Shown here: piece by piece, positions 43,522 to 52,746 of the stretch
Layout of the letters: every line of letters starts with the position of its first letter
Numbering within the stretch: position 1 is the stretch's first letter
Assembly: GCF_020559915.1 (NCBI RefSeq)
Contig: NZ_JAJCLZ010000003.1
Location: forward strand, 1 to 64,000
Length of the DNA: 64,000 nt
DNA from: Ruminococcus sp. 210702-SL.1.03
GTDB lineage: Bacteria; Bacillota; Clostridia; Oscillospirales; Ruminococcaceae
Reading direction: 5' to 3'
Made by a program: the position numbers and the translations under genes
The notes under the pieces: generated by a model
Told to the model about the DNA's origin: nothing
Databases searched by the model: none
What the model saw: only the letters and a program-made list of their open reading frames with translations

Positions 43522-46500
43522 GTTATTCAGCGAAAACGACGGCTTCTAGGGCTGCTGCGGGAACTATGGCGGCTATATTTGCGATGAGCGCTTTTTCGTT
43601 CGACCAAGCGTTTATTTCCGCTTCGGCGGAGAGCCTTGCCGCTTACACAGTAAAATTTACAAATTCAAACGGCGACTTGCAGGACGTTGACGGCGTAAAG
43701 GTAACTCTTACCTCCGCCGCCGACCCGAATGTAAAGGCGGAGAGCACCTCTGAGGACGGCAAAGCGGTATTTGAAAACTTTGCCGAAAGCGGCGCTGAGT
43801 ATAACGGGACGTTTGATTTCACAGGCGTTTACGGCTTTAAGGAGCTGGAGAGCAGCACCATAACCGTCGACGGCGACAGCTGGTCGGCGGTGATAGAGGC
43901 TTTGCCGAAATACACTGTTTCGGGCAAGGTGGAGCTGAAAGATCTCGATAAGCTGGATAACAGCGTATCGCCGCTGATGAGCTACTGGGGCTACGGCCAC
44001 GGCAATGCGGACGAGCCTGAAAAGGTAACTATCGGCAATGACGGCGGTTACAGCTACGAGGTCTACGGCGGATATGATTACAGCTTATCAGTATCGGCGG
44101 GCAAGGAATACGAATTTAAAACAGTAGTGAAAAACGTTTCGGCAGATACCGAGAATGACGATTACACGCTGGAGTTTGCCACATATTCGCTAAAGCGCGC
44201 GGTAAACGGCACAGGCGGCGGAATAACTTTTGACCTGAAGGACGATAAGGGCGAATATCAGCCGATAGAGGAGGACGATATTGCTGACGATACCATTTCG
44301 GTGAACGCTGCGAGCAGGGTGCGCGTGAACGTGAATGCCGATGATACATACGCTATAAAGTCGCTCAAGATCGGCGGCAGCGAGATAGCGGACGCTGAGG
44401 GCAAGAGCGAGTACACGGCAGAACTTTCGGGCATTTGCGATAACACCGAGATAGAGGTAGAGTTTCAGAAAAAGATATACACGGTGACGTATGTCATCGG
44501 CGAAAACGGCAAGCTTTTGAAGCAGGAGAGCGACGATGCCGCGAGCGGCTGGGTAGAGATAAAAAGCGGCGATAAGTCGGAGGAAGCAGGCTCTTCCGTA
44601 ACGCTGAAAGCAGAAGCAGGCAGCAATTACCATATCGATGAGTTTAAGGTGGACGGCGCTGACCGGATCTCTGCTGACGACAGAGCGGAAAAGAATTCGC
44701 CAAAAACTTTTGAACATAAAATCGACAAAATCAAAAATAATGTTACGGTAGAAGTCAGCTTCGTTATAGATGAGTTTGACATCGCTATCGACAATGGCGA
44801 GGGCGGCAGCGTTAATGGCAGCACCGCCGCGAGCACGCTGACCGTTGATTATGACGCGTCACCCGTGCTGGAGATCACTCCCGATAGCGGAAAGCACATC
44901 GCGAGCGTAACTAAGAAATACACCGAGATAGTTCACAACGATGAAACCGGCACAGACGAAGAAAATGCCATCGAAGAGCCGCTGGAGTATACGGAAAATG
45001 ATAAGTCATCTAATGGCTACACTCTTACACTGGAAAATGTAACGTATGATTTTACGGTAGAAGTTCGCTATGCGGACGATGAAACTAAGACCGAGGCTGA
45101 AATACCCGCGGGCGTATCCAGTAATCTGGAAGAGCTTGTTAAAAAGGGTCGCAAAGATGAGGCTGACAATACATACTATCTGCCAGCCGATGAAAATAAC
45201 AGAGCGAAATTTTCTTACAGCAGAGATGACAGCGACGATGAGGTTTACGGCATTGCTGTAAATAAAAAGCTTAGCGATAGAAATTCTAAAGACGTGACCA
45301 TAGAAAGCGGCACGGAGATAAAAACCATCTCGCTGTACTATGACCACCAGTGGCATAATTATGAGCTTGCAAAGCCGATAAAGATCGTTTATGACGGCGA
45401 TGCGCCGACCATAGAAGCTAGAAGAGAGCCTGATAATGACTGGACTAGCGAGCAAAATGTCACCATCACAGCTACTATAACGGACAACGCCGGCGGCAGC
45501 GGCGTTAAGCCCGAGTCGGTGACGATAAAGGGCAATGGTGAAAACGATATTGTCGAGCCTATGACCCCTGATGGCGATAAGTGGACATTTGTAACATCTG
45601 ATGAGCAGGATAAGACCTACACGATAACGGCAACGGACTATACCGGCAACTCTAATTCAAAAAATGTTACAGTAGGTATAGACAGAAAAGCTCCGACAAT
45701 AGATGTCGCAAGCGTAACCAGTGTCAACGCCAACGATTCAATTGCTTACTGCGATGACTTTATCCAGTCAAGCGAGGCTGTAACTATAAATGTTAAAGCA
45801 AGCGACGCTGAGCCTTCGAGCGGTATCAAGGAAATTGCTCTTACCGCGGAGCTTGTCGGCGGTTCGGACAATGGCACAGAAATAGCTATTGGTACTGTTG
45901 ATTATAATGAATCGGCAGCGTTTACAGTTGAACCTAAACTTTTTGATAAATATAATTACGACCACTGCAATTTCTATGCAGTTGCTCAGGACAATGCAGG
46001 CAATGTTTGCAAAAATACTTTGCTTGAGTTTGAAAATAGCGGAAAAACATATACTAATTTTATAATTTCGTCAAACAGCACTTTGAGTGTTGGAATTAAA
46101 CCTAATTCTGCTGAAAAATGGTATAATGACAAAGAAACCGGCTTCACCTTCTGCACCTTTAGTTGGAAAGATGATAAATTCTATATCGAAGAAGTTTCAA
46201 TAGATATAAATAATACTCCGATCAAGGGTAAAGTTGGCAACACAGAGAATGAAAAGTGGGACAAATTCCTTAAGGACTTTAATACTGCTTGTAAAGAAAA
46301 CGAGCGGGGCGAACATCATGAGCTTACGCTTTCCGCCGATGCTTTGGTAAACAGCGGCTGTTTGAAAGACGGCGAAAATACCGTAACTATACGCGTTAAA
46401 AATGTAGTTAGCGACACCGAAAAAGTAGCGTCATATACATTCTGGATTGATAAAACAAAACCTGTCATAGAGGATATTAACATTGCTCCAAATGAGAATA

Positions 46501-49500
46501 CGATCAAGAAAGCAATAAACGCGCTCTCGTTCGGATATTTCTTCAATAACACAGTTGATGTAACTGTATCTGTAAAAGACGAAAACGCTTCTTCGGGTAT
46601 CAAATACGTTAAAATGACGTACACCGATACTAAAGGAAAATCAATTGAAAAAACTGCGGGTGTGAATGATGAAGGCGTGGCTGTTTTCACACTTCCCGAA
46701 GAGCAGATAAAAGACGAGAAGGTATATCTCAACAGTGGTCTGACATTTGTGGCTTATGATAATGTTGAAAATGAATCAGAACAACTTGCTCCTGAGAACG
46801 GCGATCTCATGATAGAGAACATCAAGCCTGAGATAACTGTTGATCTGCCTGAAGCATATGGGAATGCAAATGAAAATACTGACAAGGGCGGCAACTGGTA
46901 CAACAGCGATGTTGAAATGAAAACTACCGTTAAGGATAAGAATTCCGGCATCAATTCGGTGAACGTTGAGCTTTTCAAGGGCAAGGCTGACGACAATGCA
47001 AAGGCGTTCAAAGCAAAAGAATACGCTGAAGCAAACGGCAAGGTCGCAAAGGTCGAAAAGAGCTATACTGAAAATATCGCTAAGACCGACGAGGACGGCG
47101 AGTATACGTTCAAGGTCAAGGCTTTGGACAATGCAGGAAATGAAAGCGTTTCGACCCACACTGTATATAAGGACACCAAGCCTGCCGAGATAACTGATTT
47201 TGAATTTATCACGAATGGATATAAGGACGGCTATGAGGACGGTCATACGCCTTTCAACGGCGTTATCCCCACGCTTTACGGCTACTATTTCAAGGAGGAC
47301 GCTACTGTAAGGATAAAGGCTGAGGACAGCGGCTCGGGCGTAAATTTCATCTACTACAAGCTGGAAAATATCAACGATAAAGATCACCCCGAGGGCGGCT
47401 CTGCACCGGCAAACAAGGATGGATATATAGACATCACCGTAAAAGCGGGCTTTAAGGGACAGATCTCGGCATACGCTACCGATAACGCTGGCAACAACGA
47501 AGTAAACTACAAGACCCCGAACGGCACGGTAGTTGAAACTCAGCAGCAGCATGAGAACGAGGGCGCGCACATCGCGATCTCAAGACCCTCACCTGTTTCG
47601 ACCACGAACAGCGGCGATCCGCTTTACGCAGGCTCGGTTCCCGTGACCATCACCGTAAGCGATATGAACTCGGGTATCAGAGATATAAACTGCACCATAA
47701 ACGGAAGCCAGATAGGCACTTCGATACCCAACAGCATCGGCGAAGCAGAGTACGGCGGCTGGAAAGTGCTCGAAAGTCAGGACAACCTCATCTACAAGAT
47801 GGAAAAGACCGTGACTGTAAGCGAGAACATAAACAATATCCCTGTAGTGGTAGAATTTACCGACCGCTGCGGAAACACCAGCCATTCCGAGGATTCTTTC
47901 AGCATCGACACTACAAAGCCGAGCATAGAGATAACTTGGGACAACACCCAGCCCGACTCGGATAACAAGGATTTTTACAACAAGAACCGCACGGCGACTA
48001 TTACAGTTACCGACAGAAACTTCTCCGGCTCAGACCTTGTGCTGAATATCTCGAATACTGATTATTCCGTACCCTCGGCAGGTTCATGGACATCCAGCGG
48101 TGAGGGCGACAGCATGAAGCACACCACTACCGTTACATTCTCGGCAGACGGCGACTACAAATTCTCGGCGTACTGCTTTGACAGAGCGGGTAACAGATCT
48201 AACGAGGCGAAAACGCCCGACTTTACGGTAGATAAAACGCTCCCTGTTATCAGCGTTTCATACAGCAGCTCAGACGAGGACGCCACCGACTGTTTCTCAG
48301 CCGACAGAACGGCTACCATAACCGTTACCGAGCACAATTTCCAGGAGTCGAGAGTAAGTATAACCGGTACGGCGACCAATGGCGGCGCAAAGGTGAAGTT
48401 CCCCGAAGCTTCTAAGTGGAAGCAGTCGGGCGACAAGTACACCGCTACCATCAAGTACACCGACGAAGCGCTTTATTCGTTCGCGATAAGCGTAAAGGAC
48501 AAAGCGGGCAACGAAAGCGCGAAGTACGAAAAGGACAGCTTCACAATCGACAAGACCGCTCCGCAGATAGTGTTCACAGGCGTAAAGGATAAGTCCGCAA
48601 ACAACGGCGAAGTAGCCCCGATAATCACCATGACTGATACGAATTACGATGACAGCACGGTGCAGATCTCGCTCAGCGGCGCTAACAACGGCGAGGTTGA
48701 GTACCCCGGCAACTTTGGCAAGACAAAGGGCGGACAGGTATACACCTTTGAAAACTTTGAGAAGAAAAAAGAGATCGACGATATTTATACGCTTTCCGTA
48801 AGCGTTACCGACCTTGCGGGCAACACGGCTTCGGGAGCTATAAGCTTCTCGGCGAACCGTTTCGGGTCGGTATACACCATCGACGATTCTACTAAAGAGA
48901 TACTGGGCAAATACATCAACGAGGAAAGAAACGTTATCGTGAAAGAAACCAACGTTGACGAGCTTGTTGACAGCAGCATCAACGTAAAAGTAATAAAGAA
49001 CGGCTCGCCCTCAGATCTTGCAAAGGACAGCGGTTACACGCTGGGTCACGAAGGCGGCAACGGCGAATGGAGCGTTTACACCTACACGGTAAAGGCTTCG
49101 CAGTTCAAGAACGACGGCAGCTACGGTGTATCCATATTCTCAAACGACAAGGCGGATAACGAAAACGACACGGCTGAGGAAAAGAACAACGCTGAGATAG
49201 CTTTCGGTATCGACAAGACCGCGCCGATAATCGTGCCCGTAGACATCAAATCAGATGAAACGTACAGCGACGAAGTAAAGAACGTAAAGATAGAGATAAG
49301 CGACAACCTCGTGCTAGACACGGCTGAGGTAATGCTGAACGGCAAGAAAATAGACTGCGATATACAGGGCGACACCTTTGATCTGAAAGTACCCGAGAGC
49401 ACTAAGCGCCAGAACATTTCGATAACGGCGACCGACTCAGCAGGAAACAAAGCGCAGATGAAGATCTCAAACTTCCTCGTATCCTCGAACGCATTTGTAC

Positions 49501-49607
49501 GCTGGTACAACAACACGCCGCTCTTCATCGGAACGATAATCGGCGCAATAGTGCTGATAGCGGCGATAGTAATGCTTTTCGTATTCTTCAGAAAAAAGAA
49601 GCTTTAA
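43518..49607 (+). CDS. Giant surface protein with Ig-like repeats and C-terminal membrane anchor
   Basis: The 2029-residue protein has a Sec signal peptide (about 1-38, ending ISASAES) and an N-terminal half with beta-sandwich repeats, including one InlB/Big-type block (VTYVIGENGKLLKQ). Then come many Ig-like domains, each marked by a DxTxP linker (DRKAPTIDV, DKTKPVIED, DTTKPSIEI, DKTLPVISV, DKTAPQIVF, DKTAPIIVP). It ends in a span FIGTIIGAIVLIAAIVMLFVFF with basic tail RKKKL. There is no LPXTG. It is anchored by its C-terminal span and projects outward. The middle third (about 45.9-46.8 kb) is AT-richer than the rest. It probably acts as an adhesin or as a stalk. Ligand unknown. Confidence 0.83.
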   Translation: MSYSAKTTASRAAAGTMAAIFAMSAFSFDQAFISASAESLAAYTVKFTNSNGDLQDVDGVKVTLTSAADPNVKAESTSEDGKAVFENFAESGAEYNGTFDFTGVYGFKELESSTITVDGDSWSAVIEALPKYTVSGKVELKDLDKLDNSVSPLMSYWGYGHGNADEPEKVTIGNDGGYSYEVYGGYDYSLSVSAGKEYEFKTVVKNVSADTENDDYTLEFATYSLKRAVNGTGGGITFDLKDDKGEYQPIEEDDIADDTISVNAASRVRVNVNADDTYAIKSLKIGGSEIADAEGKSEYTAELSGICDNTEIEVEFQKKIYTVTYVIGENGKLLKQESDDAASGWVEIKSGDKSEEAGSSVTLKAEAGSNYHIDEFKVDGADRISADDRAEKNSPKTFEHKIDKIKNNVTVEVSFVIDEFDIAIDNGEGGSVNGSTAASTLTVDYDASPVLEITPDSGKHIASVTKKYTEIVHNDETGTDEENAIEEPLEYTENDKSSNGYTLTLENVTYDFTVEVRYADDETKTEAEIPAGVSSNLEELVKKGRKDEADNTYYLPADENNRAKFSYSRDDSDDEVYGIAVNKKLSDRNSKDVTIESGTEIKTISLYYDHQWHNYELAKPIKIVYDGDAPTIEARREPDNDWTSEQNVTITATITDNAGGSGVKPESVTIKGNGENDIVEPMTPDGDKWTFVTSDEQDKTYTITATDYTGNSNSKNVTVGIDRKAPTIDVASVTSVNANDSIAYCDDFIQSSEAVTINVKASDAEPSSGIKEIALTAELVGGSDNGTEIAIGTVDYNESAAFTVEPKLFDKYNYDHCNFYAVAQDNAGNVCKNTLLEFENSGKTYTNFIISSNSTLSVGIKPNSAEKWYNDKETGFTFCTFSWKDDKFYIEEVSIDINNTPIKGKVGNTENEKWDKFLKDFNTACKENERGEHHELTLSADALVNSGCLKDGENTVTIRVKNVVSDTEKVASYTFWIDKTKPVIEDINIAPNENTIKKAINALSFGYFFNNTVDVTVSVKDENASSGIKYVKMTYTDTKGKSIEKTAGVNDEGVAVFTLPEEQIKDEKVYLNSGLTFVAYDNVENESEQLAPENGDLMIENIKPEITVDLPEAYGNANENTDKGGNWYNSDVEMKTTVKDKNSGINSVNVELFKGKADDNAKAFKAKEYAEANGKVAKVEKSYTENIAKTDEDGEYTFKVKALDNAGNESVSTHTVYKDTKPAEITDFEFITNGYKDGYEDGHTPFNGVIPTLYGYYFKEDATVRIKAEDSGSGVNFIYYKLENINDKDHPEGGSAPANKDGYIDITVKAGFKGQISAYATDNAGNNEVNYKTPNGTVVETQQQHENEGAHIAISRPSPVSTTNSGDPLYAGSVPVTITVSDMNSGIRDINCTINGSQIGTSIPNSIGEAEYGGWKVLESQDNLIYKMEKTVTVSENINNIPVVVEFTDRCGNTSHSEDSFSIDTTKPSIEITWDNTQPDSDNKDFYNKNRTATITVTDRNFSGSDLVLNISNTDYSVPSAGSWTSSGEGDSMKHTTTVTFSADGDYKFSAYCFDRAGNRSNEAKTPDFTVDKTLPVISVSYSSSDEDATDCFSADRTATITVTEHNFQESRVSITGTATNGGAKVKFPEASKWKQSGDKYTATIKYTDEALYSFAISVKDKAGNESAKYEKDSFTIDKTAPQIVFTGVKDKSANNGEVAPIITMTDTNYDDSTVQISLSGANNGEVEYPGNFGKTKGGQVYTFENFEKKKEIDDIYTLSVSVTDLAGNTASGAISFSANRFGSVYTIDDSTKEILGKYINEERNVIVKETNVDELVDSSINVKVIKNGSPSDLAKDSGYTLGHEGGNGEWSVYTYTVKASQFKNDGSYGVSIFSNDKADNENDTAEEKNNAEIAFGIDKTAPIIVPVDIKSDETYSDEVKNVKIEISDNLVLDTAEVMLNGKKIDCDIQGDTFDLKVPESTKRQNISITATDSAGNKAQMKISNFLVSSNAFVRWYNNTPLFIGTIIGAIVLIAAIVMLFVFFRKKKL

Positions 49608-49649
49608 GGCAAACAATAGCAGGGCGCACGCCCGGAAAGGAAAAAAACG

Positions 49650-49931
49650 ATGTGGTATCCTGAATTTACAATAATATACATTCTGCTGTTTGTAGCAGCG
49701 GCGGTGGCGATTGCTTCGCTGGTGCTTGTGATAATCGTATTAAAGAAGCTCTCAGACGTAGAGATCACGCTGAGCACAATGAAAAAGTACAGAGATTTCA
49801 GCCCTGCAGCGCCCACTGCGCAGGGCGAGATCCCTCAGCCGCAGAACCGCAATGTGATATTCTGCAAAAACTGTGCTAACGAGTACGACGCTTCGCTTTC
49901 ATTTTGCCCGAATTGCGGCGCACGCAGATAA
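49650..49931 (+). CDS. Small membrane protein with zinc ribbon tail
   Basis: The 93-residue protein has an N-terminal span (IIYILLFVAAAVAIASLVLV), a charged linker with the DVEITLSTMKKY helix and a C-terminal zinc ribbon CKNCANEYDASLSFCPNCG. GGAAAGGA precedes the ATG. It is the first of several small zinc-ribbon membrane proteins in this stretch. The Zn ribbon would lie in the cytoplasm if the N-terminus is outside; the topology is not certain. Function unknown. Confidence 0.72.
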   Translation: MWYPEFTIIYILLFVAAAVAIASLVLVIIVLKKLSDVEITLSTMKKYRDFSPAAPTAQGEIPQPQNRNVIFCKNCANEYDASLSFCPNCGARR

Positions 49932-49967
49932 GAGGCAGATATGGCGGCAAAGAAGGAGGCGAAGAAA

Positions 49968-50267
49968 ATGGGCAGGATAAAGATAAACATAGGCAATGTT
50001 GTATCTGCATCGGCGAACGTAAAGAATGCAGGCAGCAGGCTAAGCTCTGTTCGCGGCTCATTAAACTTCACGAGCGGCAGCCTTGACTGGCAGATAAAGC
50101 AGCGGTACGGCATAGAGGGACGCATATCCTCAGCGGTGCGCAATGTAGCGGAAGCTGAGGATATACTGCGCCGAGTATCCGCGGTGATGGACAAGGCGGC
50201 GGAAAGGTATAATTTCACTGAGATAAAGTTGGTTCGGCTCACGGGGGATGTTAGGGTGAAGAGGTGA
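49968..50267 (+). CDS. Cryptic WXG100-like protein, 99 residues
   Basis: Starting at the ATG at 49968, which has AAGGAGG with eight-base spacing, the protein has 99 residues. Its single Trp is at residue 41 in a turn (SGSLDW-QI) between two helices, matching WXG100 size and layout without the Gly. An ATG at 49941 would add nine residues (MAAKKEAKK). The second helix is SSAVRNVAEAEDILRRVSAVMDK; the basic tail LVRLTGDVRVKR is unusual for secreted Esx proteins. Sequence identity to WXG100 families is not obvious. It starts 36 bases after the preceding gene. Confidence 0.65.
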   Translation: MGRIKINIGNVVSASANVKNAGSRLSSVRGSLNFTSGSLDWQIKQRYGIEGRISSAVRNVAEAEDILRRVSAVMDKAAERYNFTEIKLVRLTGDVRVKR

Positions 50268-50273
50268 TAAAAA

Positions 50274-50897
50274 GTGAGATGTAATAACTGCGGTAAAAAT
50301 CTAAGCGCCGGCACAACGGTCTGCCCTGTATGCGGAAGCGCTGTTCAAGGGCAGAGCAGTACCCGTAAAGTGCAGACGCAGGATAATATGCCCAAACCGA
50401 AGAAAACCATAGATCCTGCATTAAGATCAGGCCATGCGCCAAAGCCGAAAAGTACTCCTAAAACAGCACCCGCTCCTGATCCTGCTTCGGTGCCGGAGTT
50501 TGTTGCGGAAACGGGTTCAGGCGGATTTTTAAAGCTTATCGCCCTTGCCGTAGTTGTAGTTATCGTTATAATGATAGTCAACGCACTGCGACCTATGGAA
50601 AAGAAAATACAAGGCACATGGGAAGAAGTCGGCTGGTATGATGATGATGGCGAATATAATGAAAAGGATTCTCCAAAGGAGTGGGAATTCAAGAGCAATA
50701 ATAAATTGCTTATCGGCGGTGACGGCAAGACATACTCTATCGACGATGATATTCTTACAATAAAGAACGATGAATACAACGGCTTTCAAAACGGCTACGA
50801 TACAAAGAATTATAGGATAATAAAATTGTCACATAAAAAACTTGTATTAGAAGATACAAAATATTCAGGCAGGCAAAAAGTATTTGAAAAACAGTAA
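50274..50897 (+). CDS. Zinc-ribbon, single-span protein with C-terminal GTWE domain (copy 1)
   Basis: The 207-residue protein starts at a GTG (reading M-R-C-N-N-C). A zinc ribbon CNNCGKN...CPVCGS occupies 3-24, then a Pro/Lys linker and a span (LIALAVVVVIVIMIVNAL). A C-terminal domain of about 80 residues follows, starting IQGTWEEVGWYDDDG and running through WEFKSNNKLLIGGDG to LVLED. This looks like a lipocalin/bacterial 'GTW' small beta-barrel. The next gene is its paralog. Possibly a membrane anchor for Zn-ribbon mediated assembly; function not known. Confidence 0.75.
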   Translation: MRCNNCGKNLSAGTTVCPVCGSAVQGQSSTRKVQTQDNMPKPKKTIDPALRSGHAPKPKSTPKTAPAPDPASVPEFVAETGSGGFLKLIALAVVVVIVIMIVNALRPMEKKIQGTWEEVGWYDDDGEYNEKDSPKEWEFKSNNKLLIGGDGKTYSIDDDILTIKNDEYNGFQNGYDTKNYRIIKLSHKKLVLEDTKYSGRQKVFEKQ

Positions 50898-50914
50898 AGA
50901 GGGTTGACCGAAAA

Positions 50915-51553
50915 ATGAGATGTAGTAATTGCGGCAAAAACTTAGAGGAAGGCACAAAGTTTTGTCCTGTATGCGGAAATGCTGTGCCGGAACAAACACA
51001 CACTATGCAAGAGCCGCCGCTTACTCCGCTAAGACCTCAAGCTGAAATGCATTTTTGTCCAAAATGCGGAAGCGTTGTACCTCTGAATGCAAGATTTTGC
51101 GCTGCCTGCGGAAATGAGCAGAGAGGTGTGCAGAATACTAATTCAGTGGTCTTGATATTGAGCAGATACAAAATGTATATAGCCATAGCGGCAGTTTTGC
51201 TTGTTGTGGTCATATTGGTGATCGCTATTGTTTCTAATAAAGATACAGAGAAAGACAGCGACGATAAAAGCGATACAATAGTCGGTACATGGGAGCTGGT
51301 CGGCGGTTATAATGACAACGAGTATGTAGAGCTTGATGAAGATGACAGAACTGAATGGGAATTCAAAAGCAACAATAAGCTTAGGATAGACGATCAGATA
51401 GGAACATACACCATCGATGATGATATTCTTACTATCAGTTCTAAAGATTATGATGATGAAGATTCATTCCGGATCGTTAAGGTCACGAGAAAGAAGCTGG
51501 TGCTGGAGAAGATCGGCGGTTTAGCTACGCAAGTTGTCTTTGAAAGACAGTAA
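50915..51553 (+). CDS. Double zinc-ribbon, single-span protein with GTWE domain (copy 2)
   Basis: The 212-residue paralog of the preceding gene has two zinc ribbons (CSNCGKN...CPVCGN and CPKCGSV...CAACGN), a span (MYIAIAAVLLVVVILVIAIV) and a C-terminal domain starting IVGTWELVGGYNDN with WEFKSNNKLRID in the same place. The two genes are likely a tandem duplication with later divergence; zinc-ribbon number differs. The function is unknown. Confidence 0.75.
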   Translation: MRCSNCGKNLEEGTKFCPVCGNAVPEQTHTMQEPPLTPLRPQAEMHFCPKCGSVVPLNARFCAACGNEQRGVQNTNSVVLILSRYKMYIAIAAVLLVVVILVIAIVSNKDTEKDSDDKSDTIVGTWELVGGYNDNEYVELDEDDRTEWEFKSNNKLRIDDQIGTYTIDDDILTISSKDYDDEDSFRIVKVTRKKLVLEKIGGLATQVVFERQ

Positions 51554-51567
51554 AAGGAGAACGTAAA

Positions 51568-52728
51568 ATGAAATGCCCAAGATGTAATTGCGAATTTGAA
51601 TACAACTTTTCAAAGTGCCCTGAATGTGGCTATGAAATGTCGGATAGAGCAGATGCTGCACCGCAAAAGCCTAAAAAGACCAGCAAGGTGATAATAGCTG
51701 CGGCTTGCGCGGCTGTTGTGATATGCGCCGGTACTATTGTTTGGGCGATGGAAAAGAATCACGAAAATGTTTCAACTGATGAATCAAATGAAACGGTATC
51801 CATATCAGATTCTGTTTATTTGAATGAAAATGATTCTAAAACAAACTATACGGAAGATTTTGATTTAAAAAGTGAAAAGTTATTTGATAGTTCAGAAGAG
51901 CATGGTATATCAGAGAATAATAGTGATTCCATAGTTATAACGACATCAGATGGCGAATATGATTTAGGAACTTATTCGCAAATAACTACTTTGCCGTTTG
52001 ATAAAATAGTTGATTTCTGTAAAACTTATGATGAAGTTATAATTAGTGATTCAGAAACCTATAAGACCAAAGATATATCAGATATTAGCGATGGAGATTC
52101 AATATCAATTTATGCATTTGATAACGATAATAATGCTCAGCAATCACTTAGAGATCTTGTTAGTGACTGTGGGTTAAATATCTTTAAAAATAATTATGCA
52201 TTTAGTGACCAAGGAAGTACTATAACTGTGACTTATAGTTCGGATAATAACAATCCGTTTGCAGCGCATATTTCATCTCCGCTGTTTTATTATGAATCGC
52301 TCAGTTTAAGTAATCATAGTGATGATATGACATTTGAATATGATGCCGAGGTTATTAGTTTAACAAATGAAGAACTTGAAGCGTCATTAGCATATGATCT
52401 GGAAAGCAGTAAATTTGAAAATTCTCTTTATGGAGAAAATTATAGTGGCAAGGCTTACGATATACAAGAGTTTGTTGGTGAATATACAAATAAAAACGGT
52501 ACAACCTTTTTGATTGCAAAAGATAGCAGAGATTATGAAAACAACAATGAAACAAAATCGTATGTAACAGGTTATAAAGCTTATTCGGTTAGTGACGGAT
52601 TATTACATACGATAATGGTGACGAATACGCTTAGTCTTTCAGACAAGGCGAATGATCTCCCAAATGAAATAGACATGGTTTCAATTGATGAATTTAAAGA
52701 AATACTTGATTCATTCAGTACAAATTAA
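51568..52728 (+). CDS. Zinc-ribbon membrane protein with AT-rich C-terminal region
   Basis: The 386-residue protein starts with a zinc ribbon CPRCNCEFEY...CPECGY, a short linker and a span (VIIAAACAAVVICAGTIVWAM). A large outside region without recognised domains follows. From about 51780 the DNA is AT-rich (a typical 60-base line is about 30 percent GC), unlike the start of the gene and the flanking genes, and the encoded protein is rich in Asp/Ser/Asn. This points to replacement of the outside region by transfer or recombination, as in variable surface proteins. AAAGGAG precedes the ATG. Confidence 0.75.
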   Translation: MKCPRCNCEFEYNFSKCPECGYEMSDRADAAPQKPKKTSKVIIAAACAAVVICAGTIVWAMEKNHENVSTDESNETVSISDSVYLNENDSKTNYTEDFDLKSEKLFDSSEEHGISENNSDSIVITTSDGEYDLGTYSQITTLPFDKIVDFCKTYDEVIISDSETYKTKDISDISDGDSISIYAFDNDNNAQQSLRDLVSDCGLNIFKNNYAFSDQGSTITVTYSSDNNNPFAAHISSPLFYYESLSLSNHSDDMTFEYDAEVISLTNEELEASLAYDLESSKFENSLYGENYSGKAYDIQEFVGEYTNKNGTTFLIAKDSRDYENNNETKSYVTGYKAYSVSDGLLHTIMVTNTLSLSDKANDLPNEIDMVSIDEFKEILDSFSTN

Positions 52729-52746
52729 AACACAGGAGGAATAATT

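Noticed and set aside
43518..49607. Sortase-anchored adhesin
   Set aside because: No LPXTG-like motif stands before the C-terminal span, and no sortase gene is in the window.
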